Source of the DNA: Brachybacterium sp042666875
Lineage (GTDB): Bacteria > Actinomycetota > Actinomycetes > Actinomycetales > Dermabacteraceae
Reading direction: 5' to 3'
Length of the DNA stretch: 64,000 bases
Assembly (NCBI RefSeq): GCF_042666875.1
Contig: NZ_JBHTCX010000002.1
Span: forward strand, 248,001-312,000
Shown: positions 50,651 to 59,428 of the stretch, piece after piece
Position numbering within the stretch: the first letter of the stretch is position 1
Layout: every line of letters starts with the position of its first letter
Notes under the pieces: generated by a model
Seen by the model: the letters and a program-made list of their open reading frames with translations, nothing else
Databases searched by the model: none
What the model was told of the DNA's origin: nothing
Translations under genes and position numbers: made by a program

Positions 50651-51822
50651 GCGGCCGCGGCACCGGCCGGGTCCGTCCCGCCGACGGTGATGCCGCCGTC
50701 CTGGGAGGCGACCGAGGCGGTCTTCTCGAAGAAGTGCGGTGCCCTGGCCTCCAGGGTGCCGGCGCGGTAGTAGGGGTCATCGGCCGGGATCGGCAGGTCG
50801 ATGGTGCGGCGCTCGATGGCCGCCGCGTAGATCGCCGTGACCAGTTCCAGGGCCCGTCGGCCGTCCTCGCCGGTGATCAGCGGGTCCCGGCCCTCCCTGA
50901 TCGCGGCGATGACGTCGCGCAGTTGGCCGGCGTGGCCGGTGTGCTCCAGTTTCGGCAGCGCCGCGTTGAAGGATTCGAGGTCGGCGACCAGCGAGCTGTT
51001 GCCCTCGGGGGTCGGGAACCCGTTGGGCTGAGGGGTCTCGGCGACCACGGCCCAGGGCTGGGAGACGCGGGCGTGCTCGCCCTGGACCACGATCTCCTGC
51101 TGCTGACCGTGATGGACGACAGAGCTGGTCAGCTCCGCCAGGCCGCGCTCGTACTGCAGGATCGCCACCCCGAGATCCTCGACCTCGGCGTTTTGGTGCT
51201 GAGCGTTGGTCATCATCGCCGCGACCGCCTGCGGCCGGCCCAGCAGCCACAGAGCGATGTCGATGTGGTGGATCGCGTGGTTCAGCGTGCAGCCGCCGCC
51301 CTCGGAGGCCCAGGTGCCGCGCCACCACAGGTCGTAGTAGGACAGCCCGCGCCACCATTCCGAGGCGATGCGGGTGTGGGAGATCGAGCCGAGCTTGCCC
51401 GAGTCCAGGACGGCCTTGAGCCCCATCATCTCGTCGCGGAATCGGTTCTGCGCGATCACCGAGAGGATCTTCCCGCTGCGTCGCTGCGCCTCGATCATGG
51501 CGTCGCAGTCCTCGAGCGAGGGCGCCATCGGCTTCTCGACGATCACGTTGATGCCGGCCTCCAGCGCCTTGACCGCGACCGGGCGGTGGGCCGACGGGGG
51601 AGTGGTGACGCTGACCAGGTCGAGATCCTCGGCCTCGAACATCGCGTCGGTGTCCGCGTACGAGCGGGCCTCCGTCAGGCCGAACGCCTCACGCTTGGCG
51701 TCGGCCCGCTCGAGCGTCAGGTCGGCCAGGGCGACGATGCGCACCTCGTCGGACGCCTCCAGGTAGGCACCGAGATGGGCGTCGGAGATGTTGCCGGTAC
51801 CGATGACAGCGACGTTGAGCAT
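50644..51822 (-). CDS. Gfo/Idh/MocA family NAD(P)-dependent oxidoreductase
   Basis: A 392-residue protein. NAD(P)-binding VIGTGNISDAHLGAYL at the N-terminus, the catalytic-Lys motif VEKPMAPSLED, and a C-terminal domain with GGGCTLNHAIHHIDIALWLLG that places the active-site His. Such enzymes oxidise or reduce sugar hydroxyls, inositols or sugar acids with a bound or free nicotinamide cofactor. It is separated by 415 bases from the upstream oxidoreductase, so it may have its own promoter, and is followed by a second, divergent oxidoreductase. Substrate unknown. Confidence 0.87.
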   Translation of the reverse strand: MLNVAVIGTGNISDAHLGAYLEASDEVRIVALADLTLERADAKREAFGLTEARSYADTDAMFEAEDLDLVSVTTPPSAHRPVAVKALEAGINVIVEKPMAPSLEDCDAMIEAQRRSGKILSVIAQNRFRDEMMGLKAVLDSGKLGSISHTRIASEWWRGLSYYDLWWRGTWASEGGGCTLNHAIHHIDIALWLLGRPQAVAAMMTNAQHQNAEVEDLGVAILQYERGLAELTSSVVHHGQQQEIVVQGEHARVSQPWAVVAETPQPNGFPTPEGNSSLVADLESFNAALPKLEHTGHAGQLRDVIAAIREGRDPLITGEDGRRALELVTAIYAAAIERRTIDLPIPADDPYYRAGTLEARAPHFFEKTASVASQDGGITVGGTDPAGAAAAS

Positions 51823-52237
51823 GAGGCGGAGAGCCTTTCCGGCGGTGGGGCGGGCGAACGGTGAGCGATGGAGAGTGGGGGATTTTCGGGGGATCAGTGA
51901 GGGTGAGGGGTGGCTCGGAGGCTGCGGGCCCGTACGACGTGCCCTGCCAGCAGCGCCGTGCTGCGGCATCGGGCGGGTCGCGCCATCGCAGCGCCGCACC
52001 TGGCTCCGGTAAGCCATTTCCAGAAGTGTCCTGCATCACCACGGCCGTAGCAGTCGCGTGCAGGATGTTGCCACGGCATGCGGTGTGTCGTACCAGCCCG
52101 AGCGGTGCAGCCTCGAGCGGTCCAGCCCGAACGGCCCAGCCCGAACGGCCCAGCCCGAACGGCCCAGCCCGAACGGGCCGCCGAGCGTCCCCGCTCGGAC
52201 GGCACGGCTCGGACGGCACGGCTCGGACGGCACCAGG
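51823..52237. repeat. Intergenic region with 14-bp minisatellites
   Basis: Bases 52093-52177 hold six units of CCAGCCCGAACGGC (three exact, three varied; the second is 15 bp) and 52193-52233 hold three units of GGCTCGGACGGCAC. Both units are 14 bp, so no reading frame is kept. TCCTGCA (52029-52035) pairs with TGCAGGA (52059-52065). The rest shows no gene. The region separates two minus-strand oxidoreductase genes. Confidence 0.75.
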
Positions 52238-53317
52238 TCAGATGGGCGTCTGCAGATCCTGAAGGCCGACCGCGTCGGGACGCTCGCACGTGCTGGTGAT
52301 CTCGATCCTGCGCCCGCTGGTCGAGGACTCCAACACGGCGTTCATGACCTCGAGGACGTGCTGGCCCAGCTCTCCGCTCGCGCGCAGGGCTGCTCCGCGC
52401 TCGGCCATGTCGGCCAGTCCGATGCCGCGGGAGGCGCTGACGTATCCGGCCGACTCCGGCAGCGTCTCCCAGCCGTCCCCGCCGAGCGGGTGCACGGAGA
52501 CCTCGCCCTCGAAGCGGTTGGGATCGGGCACGGCGAGGCTGCCTCCGGTGCCGTGGATCTCGATCGGGCGGGCCGCGGTCGCGACCGCGTCGAAGCTCAT
52601 CACCAGCGTGGACAGCGCGCCGGATGCGTGGACGAGCACACCGGTGACATGGGTGTCGGTGGTGACCGGGATGCTCTCGCCCTGGCGGGGACCGGAGCCG
52701 ATCGTGCGCTCCGGGCGCAGCCGGCTGCTCGCCCCGATCACCGCGTCGATCGGTCCCAGCAGCGTGACCAGGGCGTGGATGTAGTACGGCCCCATGTCCA
52801 GCAGCGGGCCGCCGCCGGGGACGTAGTAGAAGTCCGGCTGCGGATGCCAGCGCTCATGGCCCGGGGTGAGCATGGTCGCCGTCGCGGCGATCGGGGTGCC
52901 GATGATGCCGTCGTCGATCGCGGCGCGGGCGGTCTGCGTGCCGGTGCCCAGCACCGTGTCCGGAGCGCTGCCGACGATGACGCCGGCCTCGCGGGCGGCC
53001 TCGAGAACCGCCCGCCCCTCCTCGGTGGTGACCGCGAACGGCTTCTCGGAGTAGACGTTCTTGCCGGCGGCGATCACGCGCAGGTCGACGTCGGCGTGGG
53101 CGGCGGGGATCGTCAGGTTCAGGACCGTGTCGACATCGGGATCGGCGATCAGCTCGTCGACTCCCAGCGCCCGCACCCCCTCCCGGCCCTCCGCCGCGGC
53201 CTGCGCGCGCTCGGGGTCGAGGTCGGCGACGGCGACCAGTTCGACCCCCGGCAGGGCGTCGAAGGTGGCCAGGTACTGCCGGGAGATCACGCCGCAGCCG
53301 ATCATGCCGATCCGCAT
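52238..53317 (-). CDS. Gfo/Idh/MocA family NAD(P)-dependent oxidoreductase
   Basis: A 359-residue enzyme: IGMIGCGVISRQYLATF nucleotide-binding start, YSEKPFAV catalytic motif, GGGPLLDMGPYYIHALVTLLG active-site helix. The ATG has GGGAG only three bases away, and a longer in-frame reading reaches back to the ThuA stop, so the true start is open. It follows the ThuA-like gene closely and likely works on the same sugar. Family role: pyridine-nucleotide-dependent oxidation of sugars or cyclitols. Confidence 0.87.
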   Translation of the reverse strand: MRIGMIGCGVISRQYLATFDALPGVELVAVADLDPERAQAAAEGREGVRALGVDELIADPDVDTVLNLTIPAAHADVDLRVIAAGKNVYSEKPFAVTTEEGRAVLEAAREAGVIVGSAPDTVLGTGTQTARAAIDDGIIGTPIAATATMLTPGHERWHPQPDFYYVPGGGPLLDMGPYYIHALVTLLGPIDAVIGASSRLRPERTIGSGPRQGESIPVTTDTHVTGVLVHASGALSTLVMSFDAVATAARPIEIHGTGGSLAVPDPNRFEGEVSVHPLGGDGWETLPESAGYVSASRGIGLADMAERGAALRASGELGQHVLEVMNAVLESSTSGRRIEITSTCERPDAVGLQDLQTPI

Positions 53318-53373
53318 CGGCTCCCGGTCGCCGCCGACCGCCCCGGCCGGAGCCGAAGCGGTCTCCTGATCGT

Positions 53374-54123
53374 TCAGCGTGCTGCCCACAGCAGGCCCCT
53401 CTCGACGATGGTGCGCACGTTCGGATCCTCGAGCACCTCGACCCGGTGACCGGGCGTGGAGACGAAGATGCGCCCCTGGCCCCACTGCCGTGTCCAGATC
53501 GCCGGGGAGGTCACCGGGCGGTGCCACCGATCCCAATCGCGCACCTTCTGCGTGGTGGTGGCGAGCACGTCGATGTAGTCGTCCGAGAGCACCCAGTACT
53601 GCTCGGTGACCAGGTCGAAGTCCTCGATGCCCCGGGTGATGGGATGCTCGGCGGCCTCGGGCAGCATGTTCACGGTGTAGGGCACGTAGTTGTCGGACTG
53701 CTCGCCGGTGCGCTCGTCGGGATGCTTGCCCGGATGGCAGCCGAACTGGCCGCCGATCAGCGTGAGGTAGTCGGAGTTGCTGCGGTAGCTGTCGGCGATG
53801 CCGCCGTGCCAGCCGGCCAGCCCGGTGCCGGCCTCGACGGCCGCGCGCAGGCCCTCGAACTCCTCCTTCTCGATGGTGGACATCGTGTTGCACTGGAGGA
53901 TCAGATCCACCGTGGCCATGTACTCCGCGTCGGCATAGACGGCCGGGGAGCCCTCGATGCGGACGTCGAAGCCGTTCTCCCGCAGGAAAGGGATGAACAG
54001 GTCGGTGGTCTCGACGGGCTGGTGGCCGTCCCAGCCGCCGCGGACGACGAGCGCCCTGCGGGCGCCGGGATCCTGGCCTTCGTCGACGAAGATGCTGGTC
54101 GAGGAGGTGGGGTGGTCGGTCAT
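53374..54123 (-). CDS. ThuA-like domain protein
   Basis: A 249-residue ThuA-family protein with a class-I glutamine-amidotransferase-like fold: ALVVRGGWDGHQPVETTDLF, LILQCNTMSTIEKEEFEG, GTGLAGWHGGIADSYR and HPITRGIEDF are family marks. ThuA proteins act with Gfo/Idh/MocA dehydrogenases (ThuB) in trehalose and other disaccharide use through 3-keto sugars. It overlaps the upstream oxidoreductase by four bases (ATGA) and precedes another, which supports an oxidative glycoside pathway. Exact reaction unknown. Confidence 0.85.
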   Translation of the reverse strand: MTDHPTSSTSIFVDEGQDPGARRALVVRGGWDGHQPVETTDLFIPFLRENGFDVRIEGSPAVYADAEYMATVDLILQCNTMSTIEKEEFEGLRAAVEAGTGLAGWHGGIADSYRSNSDYLTLIGGQFGCHPGKHPDERTGEQSDNYVPYTVNMLPEAAEHPITRGIEDFDLVTEQYWVLSDDYIDVLATTTQKVRDWDRWHRPVTSPAIWTRQWGQGRIFVSTPGHRVEVLEDPNVRTIVERGLLWAAR

Positions 54124-55328
54124 CGGGTGTTCTCCTGAGTGTCGATCCGCTGCCAGCTGCTGCCGTGGTCCGAGCTGGACTCGACGGCCGCGAGGACGCG
54201 CTGGACCTGCAGCGCCTCCTCGAAGGACGGGGAGGGCTCGGTGCCCTCGCCGATCGCGCGCACGAGGTCCGCGATCTCGTGGGTGAAGGTGTGCTCGTAG
54301 CCGAGGCCGTGCCCGGTGGGCCACCAGGCCTCGGCATAGGGGTGCTCCGGCTCGGTCGTGAGGATGCGGGTGAAGCCCTGCCGCCCCTCCGGTGCGGTGG
54401 CGTCGTAGAACTGCAGCTCGTTCATCCGCTCGAAGTCGAAGGACAGGGAGCCCTTCGAGCCGTTGATCTCCAGGCGCATCGCGTTCTTGCGGCCCTGCGC
54501 CATCCGGGTGGCCTCGAAGGAGCCCAGCGTGCCGCTGGCGAAGCGGGCGGTGAACAGTGCGACGTCGTCGACCGTGACCTGCTGGCGCTCGCCGGAGGTG
54601 TCGCCGCGGCCACCGAGACCTTCCGCGGTCCCTGCCGCGGGCCGGGTCGGAACCATCGTCTCCAGCGTGCCGGAGACCTCCGCGATGTGCTGGCCGGAGA
54701 CCCATTGGGCGAGATCGATGACGTGGGCGCCGATGTCGCCGAGGGCCCCGGATCCCGCCTTGTCCTTGTCCAGGCGCCATGTCATGGGGGCGTCGGCGTC
54801 GGAGAGCCAGTCCTGGAGGTAGTTGGCCCGGATCTGGCGGATCTCGCCGACCGCGCCGTCCGCCACCAGGCGGCGGGCGTAGGCGAGCGCGGGGGTGCGG
54901 CGGTAGCTGAACCCGCACATCGTCAGTGACCCGGCCTCGCGCGACTGCTGCGCGGCCCGGGCCATCTGCTCGGATTCCTCCACCGAGTTGGCCAGCGGCT
55001 TCTCGCGCAGCACGTGCTTGCCCGCGGCCAGCGCCGCCGTGGCGATCTCGAGGTGGGTATCGCCCGGCGTGCAGATGTCGATCAGATCGATCTGGGGATC
55101 CTCGACCAGGTCCTGCCAGCGTGTGGTGGCGGACGCGAAGCCGTAGCGCTCGGCGGCCGCGCGCACGGAGCTGTCCGTGCGGCCCGCGATGGAGTGCAGA
55201 ACCGGCGTCAGCGGCAGGTCGAAGAAGCGATGCGCGGTGCGCCAGGCATGGGAATGGGCGGCCCCCATGAAGCCGTAGCCGACCATGCCGACGTGCAGCG
55301 GTCGGATATCTTGATGCGGCGATGTCAC
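54120..55328 (-). CDS. Gfo/Idh/MocA family oxidoreductase, first gene of operon
   Basis: A 402-residue enzyme: MVGYGFMGAAHSHAW nucleotide-binding segment, LREKPLANSVEE catalytic motif, GSGALGDIGAHVIDLAQWVSG active-site helix and a C-terminal EHTFTHEIADLVRAI. The start is a GTG; one at 55340 is two bases after GAGGAG, one at 55328 is 14 bases after it, so either may be used. A GGGAAAAGTTTCGG operator lies just upstream. Divergent from the GH3 beta-glucosidase. Expected to oxidise a sugar or glycoside hydroxyl. Confidence 0.87.
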   Translation of the reverse strand: MTSPHQDIRPLHVGMVGYGFMGAAHSHAWRTAHRFFDLPLTPVLHSIAGRTDSSVRAAAERYGFASATTRWQDLVEDPQIDLIDICTPGDTHLEIATAALAAGKHVLREKPLANSVEESEQMARAAQQSREAGSLTMCGFSYRRTPALAYARRLVADGAVGEIRQIRANYLQDWLSDADAPMTWRLDKDKAGSGALGDIGAHVIDLAQWVSGQHIAEVSGTLETMVPTRPAAGTAEGLGGRGDTSGERQQVTVDDVALFTARFASGTLGSFEATRMAQGRKNAMRLEINGSKGSLSFDFERMNELQFYDATAPEGRQGFTRILTTEPEHPYAEAWWPTGHGLGYEHTFTHEIADLVRAIGEGTEPSPSFEEALQVQRVLAAVESSSDHGSSWQRIDTQENTR

Positions 55329-55348
55329 GGGCTGTCTCACGGCTCCTC

Positions 55349-55362
55349 GGGAAAAGTTTCGG
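55349..55362. promoter_or_regulatory. LacI-type operator at the oxidoreductase operon
   Basis: GGGAAAAGTTTCGG with the GAAA-AG-TTTC core, some 20 bases before the first gene. It resembles the palindrome at 48883 and the site at 58089. Confidence 0.55.
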
Positions 55363-55523
55363 GACGACGGGCGGGCGCTGCTCCCGACGCGGCGGTCGAT
55401 CCCCACCGGCACGGCGTCCATGCCGAAAAAGTCCGTTGGCCAGTGATGACGCGGGAGGCCGTGGAGCGCCGGGGCCGGGGAGCGTCCGTCGGGAACCGCT
55501 TGCACCCTATCGCGCCGCCGGTG

Positions 55524-55553
55524 TTGACCGGCAAGCGGACGCTCATCTAGTCT
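55524..55553 (+). promoter_or_regulatory. Promoter of the GH3 gene
   Basis: TTGACC (55524-55529) and TAGTCT (55548-55553) are separated by 18 bases, the same design as the promoter at 48916-48945. A LacI-like repeated half-site follows at 55562. Confidence 0.55.
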
Positions 55554-55561
55554 CGGCACCA

Positions 55562-55583
55562 CCGAAAGTGGCCGAAAACTTGC
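55562..55583 (+). promoter_or_regulatory. Repeated CCGAAA half-sites after the GH3 promoter
   Basis: CCGAAAGTGG and CCGAAAACTTGC follow each other at about +3 to +24 relative to the expected start. The half-site CCGAAA is that of the 48883 palindrome, but the second arm is degenerate. Confidence 0.4.
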
Positions 55584-55652
55584 TAAACGAGACCGAACCC
55601 CGAGTGGCCGACGCCGATGCGTGCCCTCGTCGGCAGTGCGAAGGAGCACCCC

Positions 55653-58031
55653 ATGACCGTTCCCGCGTGGACAGACCCCTCGGTGGGCACCGAGCAGCGC
55701 GTCGAGGCGCTGCTGGCCGACCTCACCCTGGAGGAGAAGGTCGCTCAGCTGGGCAGCTACTGGAAGCGGCCGGAGATCGGTGACGCGGAGGGCTTCGCCC
55801 CCATGCAGTCCACCTTCGACGAGGGCCGCGATCCCTTCGAGGAGGCGGCGCGCAACGGTCTCGGGCACATCACCCGTCCCTTCGGCAGCGCCCCGATGAC
55901 TGCGCAGGAAGGTGTCGAGAACCTGCGCCGCATGCAGGCCACCGTCACCGAGAACTCCCCGCACGGGATCCCGGCGATCGCGCACGAGGAATGCCTGACC
56001 GGGCTGATGGCGCACGAGGCCACCACCTATCCCGCCGCCATCGCCTGGGGTGCGAGCTTCGACCCGGAGCTGATCGGCGAGATGTCCCGTCGCATCGGCG
56101 CGGACATGCGGGCACTGGGAACCCATGTCGGCCTCGCGCCCGTCCTCGACATCGTGCGCGACTACCGCTGGGGCCGCATCGAGGAGACCATGGGGGAGGA
56201 CCCGTACCTCACCGGCATGCTGGCCACCGAGTACGTGAGGGGTCTGCAGGATTCCGGCGTGATCGCCACGCTGAAGCACTTCGCCGGCCATGCCGCCTCG
56301 CGCGCCGGCCGCAACCACGCCCCGGTCTCCATCGGCCGCCGCGAGTTCCACGAGATCGACCTGGTCCCCTTCGAGATGGCCGTGCGCCGGGGAGAGGTCG
56401 GCGCGGTGATGAACTCCTACGCCGACGTCGACGGCATCGCCCCCGCGGCCAGCCACTGGCTGATGACCGAGCTGCTGCGCGAGACGTGGGGCTTCGAGGG
56501 CACCGTGGTCTCCGACTACTGGGCCGTGAACTTCCTGCAGTCCATGCACCGGGTCGTGGAGACCACGCGCGAGGCCGCCGTGACCACGCTCCGCGCCGGT
56601 ATGGACGTCGAGCTGCCCGAGACCAACACGTTCCCGCTGCTGCTGGAGGCCATCGAGGACGGGGACCTCGACGTCGAGGTGCTGGACACCGCGGTGCGGC
56701 GGGTGCTGCGCCAGAAGGTGGAGCTGGGCCTGCTGGATCCGGGCTTCGACCCCGCCACGACCGGCGAGGCCATCGACCTGGACCCGGCCGAGAACCGCGA
56801 GGTCGCGCGCCGGCTGGCCGAGGAGTCCATCGTCCTGCTGCGCAACGACGCCGCGACCCTGCCGCTGGCGGCCCCGGGCCGGATCGCACTGATCGGCCCC
56901 AGCGCCGTCGAGCCGCGCAGCTTCCTGGGCTGCTACAGCTTCACCAACCACGTCCTCTCGCGCCTCGAGGACAACGGCACCGCCGTCCCCGTTCCGTCGC
57001 TCGCCGAGGCGATGACCGCCGAGTTCCCCGGCTCCACGGTCACCACCGTCGCGGGCACGGACTTCACCGGCACCGGCACCGCCGGGATCGCCGAGGCCGT
57101 CACGGCGGCCGAGGCCGCCGATGTCGCGGTCCTCGCCGTCGGCGACATCGCCGGACTCTTCGGTGCCGGCACCTCGGGCGAGGGCTGTGACGTCGCGGAC
57201 CTCCAGCTGCCCGGCGCCCAGCACGAGCTGGTCGAAGCCGTCCTGGCCACCGGCACCCCGGTGGTGCTGGTGATGGTCACCGGTCGTCCCTACGCGCTCG
57301 GCGCCTACGTCGACCGCTGCGCCGCCATCGTGCAGGCATTCATGCCCGGCGAGGAGGGCGGCAGCGCGATCGCCGGCGTCCTCTCCGGTCGCGTGAACCC
57401 CTCGGGCCGCCTGCCCATCGGCATCCCCGGCGGCATGGGCGGCCAGCCCGGCACCTATCTGGCCCCGGTGCTGGCGTGGGTCAGCGAGGGCATCTCCAAC
57501 ATCGATCCCAAGCCGCTGTTCCCCTTCGGCCACGGTCTCGGCTACTCCCGCTTCGAGTACTCGGACCTGGAGGTCTCGGCCACCGAGGTCGCCCCCGACG
57601 GCGCCGTCGAGGTCTCGGCAGTGGTGACCAACGTGGGCGAGCGCGAGGGCAAGGAGGTCGTCCAGCTCTACCTCAGCGACCCCGTCGCCTCGGTGGTGCG
57701 CCCCCTGAAGCGGCTCGTCGGCTTCACCAAGGTCGCTCTCGCCCCGGGGGAGAGCGCCCGGGTCACCTTCGATCTGCACATGGACCGCGCCGCCTTCCTC
57801 GGAGAGGACTACCGGCGCATCGTCGAGCCCGGCGAGCTTCGGGTGCGCGTGGGCGCCTCGAGTGAGGACACCGCGCACGAGGCCTCTTTCCGGGTCGTCG
57901 GCGAGGTGCGCGAGGTCAGCGACGGCGACCGGGTGCTCGTCACGCCGGCGACGGTCGTGCCGGTGAGCAGGAGCTCCGAGTCGCAGGGCGCCCTCGCCGG
58001 TGCCACCGCGTTCCTACCCGGTCAGCACTGA
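55653..58031 (+). CDS. GH3 beta-glucosidase/beta-xylosidase
   Basis: A 792-residue family 3 glycoside hydrolase without a signal peptide, so cytoplasmic. Domains: (beta/alpha)8 barrel (about 10-340), alpha/beta sandwich (about 390-600) and C-terminal fibronectin-III-like domain (about 650-770). KHFAGHAASRAGRNHAP is the KH motif and Asp288 in VVSDYWAV is the nucleophile. It removes beta-linked glucose or xylose from imported oligosaccharides; specificity cannot be fixed. AAGGAG lies 6 bases before the ATG. It is divergent from the oxidoreductase/ThuA operon and shares operator-like half-sites with it. Confidence 0.93.
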   Translation: MTVPAWTDPSVGTEQRVEALLADLTLEEKVAQLGSYWKRPEIGDAEGFAPMQSTFDEGRDPFEEAARNGLGHITRPFGSAPMTAQEGVENLRRMQATVTENSPHGIPAIAHEECLTGLMAHEATTYPAAIAWGASFDPELIGEMSRRIGADMRALGTHVGLAPVLDIVRDYRWGRIEETMGEDPYLTGMLATEYVRGLQDSGVIATLKHFAGHAASRAGRNHAPVSIGRREFHEIDLVPFEMAVRRGEVGAVMNSYADVDGIAPAASHWLMTELLRETWGFEGTVVSDYWAVNFLQSMHRVVETTREAAVTTLRAGMDVELPETNTFPLLLEAIEDGDLDVEVLDTAVRRVLRQKVELGLLDPGFDPATTGEAIDLDPAENREVARRLAEESIVLLRNDAATLPLAAPGRIALIGPSAVEPRSFLGCYSFTNHVLSRLEDNGTAVPVPSLAEAMTAEFPGSTVTTVAGTDFTGTGTAGIAEAVTAAEAADVAVLAVGDIAGLFGAGTSGEGCDVADLQLPGAQHELVEAVLATGTPVVLVMVTGRPYALGAYVDRCAAIVQAFMPGEEGGSAIAGVLSGRVNPSGRLPIGIPGGMGGQPGTYLAPVLAWVSEGISNIDPKPLFPFGHGLGYSRFEYSDLEVSATEVAPDGAVEVSAVVTNVGEREGKEVVQLYLSDPVASVVRPLKRLVGFTKVALAPGESARVTFDLHMDRAAFLGEDYRRIVEPGELRVRVGASSEDTAHEASFRVVGEVREVSDGDRVLVTPATVVPVSRSSESQGALAGATAFLPGQH

Positions 58032-58088
58032 CCTCACGGGGCGACCCGAGGACCATGAGGACCATGAGGGCCCCTGTCAGACCGCGGT

Positions 58089-58102
58089 CCGAAAACTTTC
58101 GT
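58089..58102. promoter_or_regulatory. LacI-type operator upstream of the LplABC operon
   Basis: CCGAAAACTTTCGT, with core GAAA-AC-TTTC, lies 57 bases after the GH3 stop and about 180 bases before the predicted LplB promoter. It may be an upstream auxiliary site. A weaker AGCGCT-centred palindrome touches the -35 box at 58270. Confidence 0.5.
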
Positions 58103-58283
58103 TACGTGATGGGTATCCGACGGCATGCGCGCAGAAGGATTCCCGCTAGCGGACCCTGACGGTGCACAGCCCTCTCGCTGCCGTCCTGCAGCGCTGTGGC
58201 CTGCCGGAATGATGTCCGCCGTCCACAGCGCTCAGAACGTATCGGGCGGTCGCCGCAGCGACTGGCAGGGGAGAGCGCTTCCC

Positions 58284-58313
58284 TTGACGGTGAGAAACGG
58301 CGCCCTATAGACT
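58284..58313 (+). promoter_or_regulatory. Promoter of the LplB/LplC/binding-protein operon
   Basis: TTGACG (58284-58289) and TAGACT (58308-58313) have an 18-base spacer; TATAGA with a 16-base spacer is an overlapping option. GAAAAC follows at the transcription start. The untranslated leader of about 70 bases carries a leader ORF at its end. Confidence 0.6.
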
Positions 58314-58388
58314 GAAAACAAACCGATACTCCGGATGAATATTTTCGGCGGTGATCACGACGTAGTGATGAGAAGAGGTGAAGTATCG

Positions 58389-58418
58389 ATGTCGATGCAG
58401 CCGGTACACGACGTATGA
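58389..58418 (+). CDS. Nine-residue leader ORF coupled to the LplB permease
   Basis: ATG to TGA encodes MSMQPVHDV. It has its own ribosome-binding site (AGAGGTGA, 10 bases upstream) while the permease ATG has none; the leader stop and permease start overlap as ATGA. This arrangement suggests that ribosomes finishing the leader re-start on the permease. Confidence 0.45.
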   Translation: MSMQPVHDV

Positions 58419-59428
58419 CCGTTCAGCAGGGATCACCCGCACCGGATGGCACACAGGGTGTCGACGGCGTGCCCGCACGACCGGCGACAGCGGCCCCTCC
58501 CTCGAGCGGGAGACCCGGACCAAAGAAGAACACCTGGCGACGCGTGCTGCGCAAGGACTGGCGGCTGTACACGTTCCTGGTCCTGCCGCTGGCGTATCTG
58601 CTGGTGTTCCGGTATCTGCCGATGGCGGGGAATATCATTGCCTTCCGTCGGTTCCGCCCCGGTGGGAACATCTTCGGCGACGAATGGGTGGGCCTGCACT
58701 ACATCAAGATGTTCATCTCGGACGCGAAGTTCTGGGACGTCTTCCAGAACACCGTGATCCTGGGGCTGCTGACGCTGCTGATCTGCTTCCCGATGCCGAT
58801 CATCCTGGCGCTGCTTCTCAACGAAATCCGCGTGCGGTGGTTCAAGCGTCTCGTGCAGACCGTCTCCTACCTGCCGCACTTCATGTCGATCGTCATCGTG
58901 GCCGGCATGGTGTTCCAGATCTTCTCGGTCCAGGGAACGGTCAACCAGCTGATCACCCTGGTGGGTGCCGACAGAATCAACTTCATGCAGAACGCGGACT
59001 GGTTCCGCACCATCTACGTCAGCTCGGAGCTGTGGCAGACGGTCGGCTGGGGAACCATCCTCTACCTGGCCGCACTGACCACGATCGATGACCAGCTGTA
59101 CGAGGCCGCCCGCATCGACGGGGCCAACCGCTGGCAGCAGACCTGGCACATCACTCTGGTGGGCATCCGGCCGACGATGATCACGCTGCTCATCCTCAAC
59201 ATCGGCACGTTCATGGCGGTCGGTTTCGAGAAGGTCCTGCTGCTGTACAACCCGCTGACCTATCCGACGGCTGACGTCATCGCGACGTACCTCTATCGAA
59301 TCGGCATCGAGTCCAGCAACTTCAGCTATGCGACGGCGATCGGCCTGTTCGAGTCGATCATCGGGCTCACGCTCGTGCTGTCCGCCAACGCCATCTCGAA
59401 GAGAACAGTGGGGACGAGCCTGTGGTGA
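58415..59428 (+). CDS. ABC transporter permease, LplB type
   Basis: A 337-residue permease of the LplB/aldouronate-transporter branch of CUT1. After a Pro/Gly/Ala-rich tail come a basic patch, helix LYTFLVLPLAYLLVFRYLPM and the LplB-typical NIIAFRRFRPG and FFxxG-like FKDVFQNT-related WDVFQNTVILGL. The EAA loop is EAARIDGANRWQQTWHITLV. No ribosome-binding site lies before its ATG; translation seems coupled to the nine-residue leader. Substrate probably a plant-derived oligosaccharide. Confidence 0.9.
   Translation: MTVQQGSPAPDGTQGVDGVPARPATAAPPSSGRPGPKKNTWRRVLRKDWRLYTFLVLPLAYLLVFRYLPMAGNIIAFRRFRPGGNIFGDEWVGLHYIKMFISDAKFWDVFQNTVILGLLTLLICFPMPIILALLLNEIRVRWFKRLVQTVSYLPHFMSIVIVAGMVFQIFSVQGTVNQLITLVGADRINFMQNADWFRTIYVSSELWQTVGWGTILYLAALTTIDDQLYEAARIDGANRWQQTWHITLVGIRPTMITLLILNIGTFMAVGFEKVLLLYNPLTYPTADVIATYLYRIGIESSNFSYATAIGLFESIIGLTLVLSANAISKRTVGTSLW

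Noticed and set aside
54120..57878. 1252-residue minus-strand open frame
   Set aside because: The first 840 or so residues are antisense to the GH3 gene; only the Gfo/Idh/MocA part is coding.
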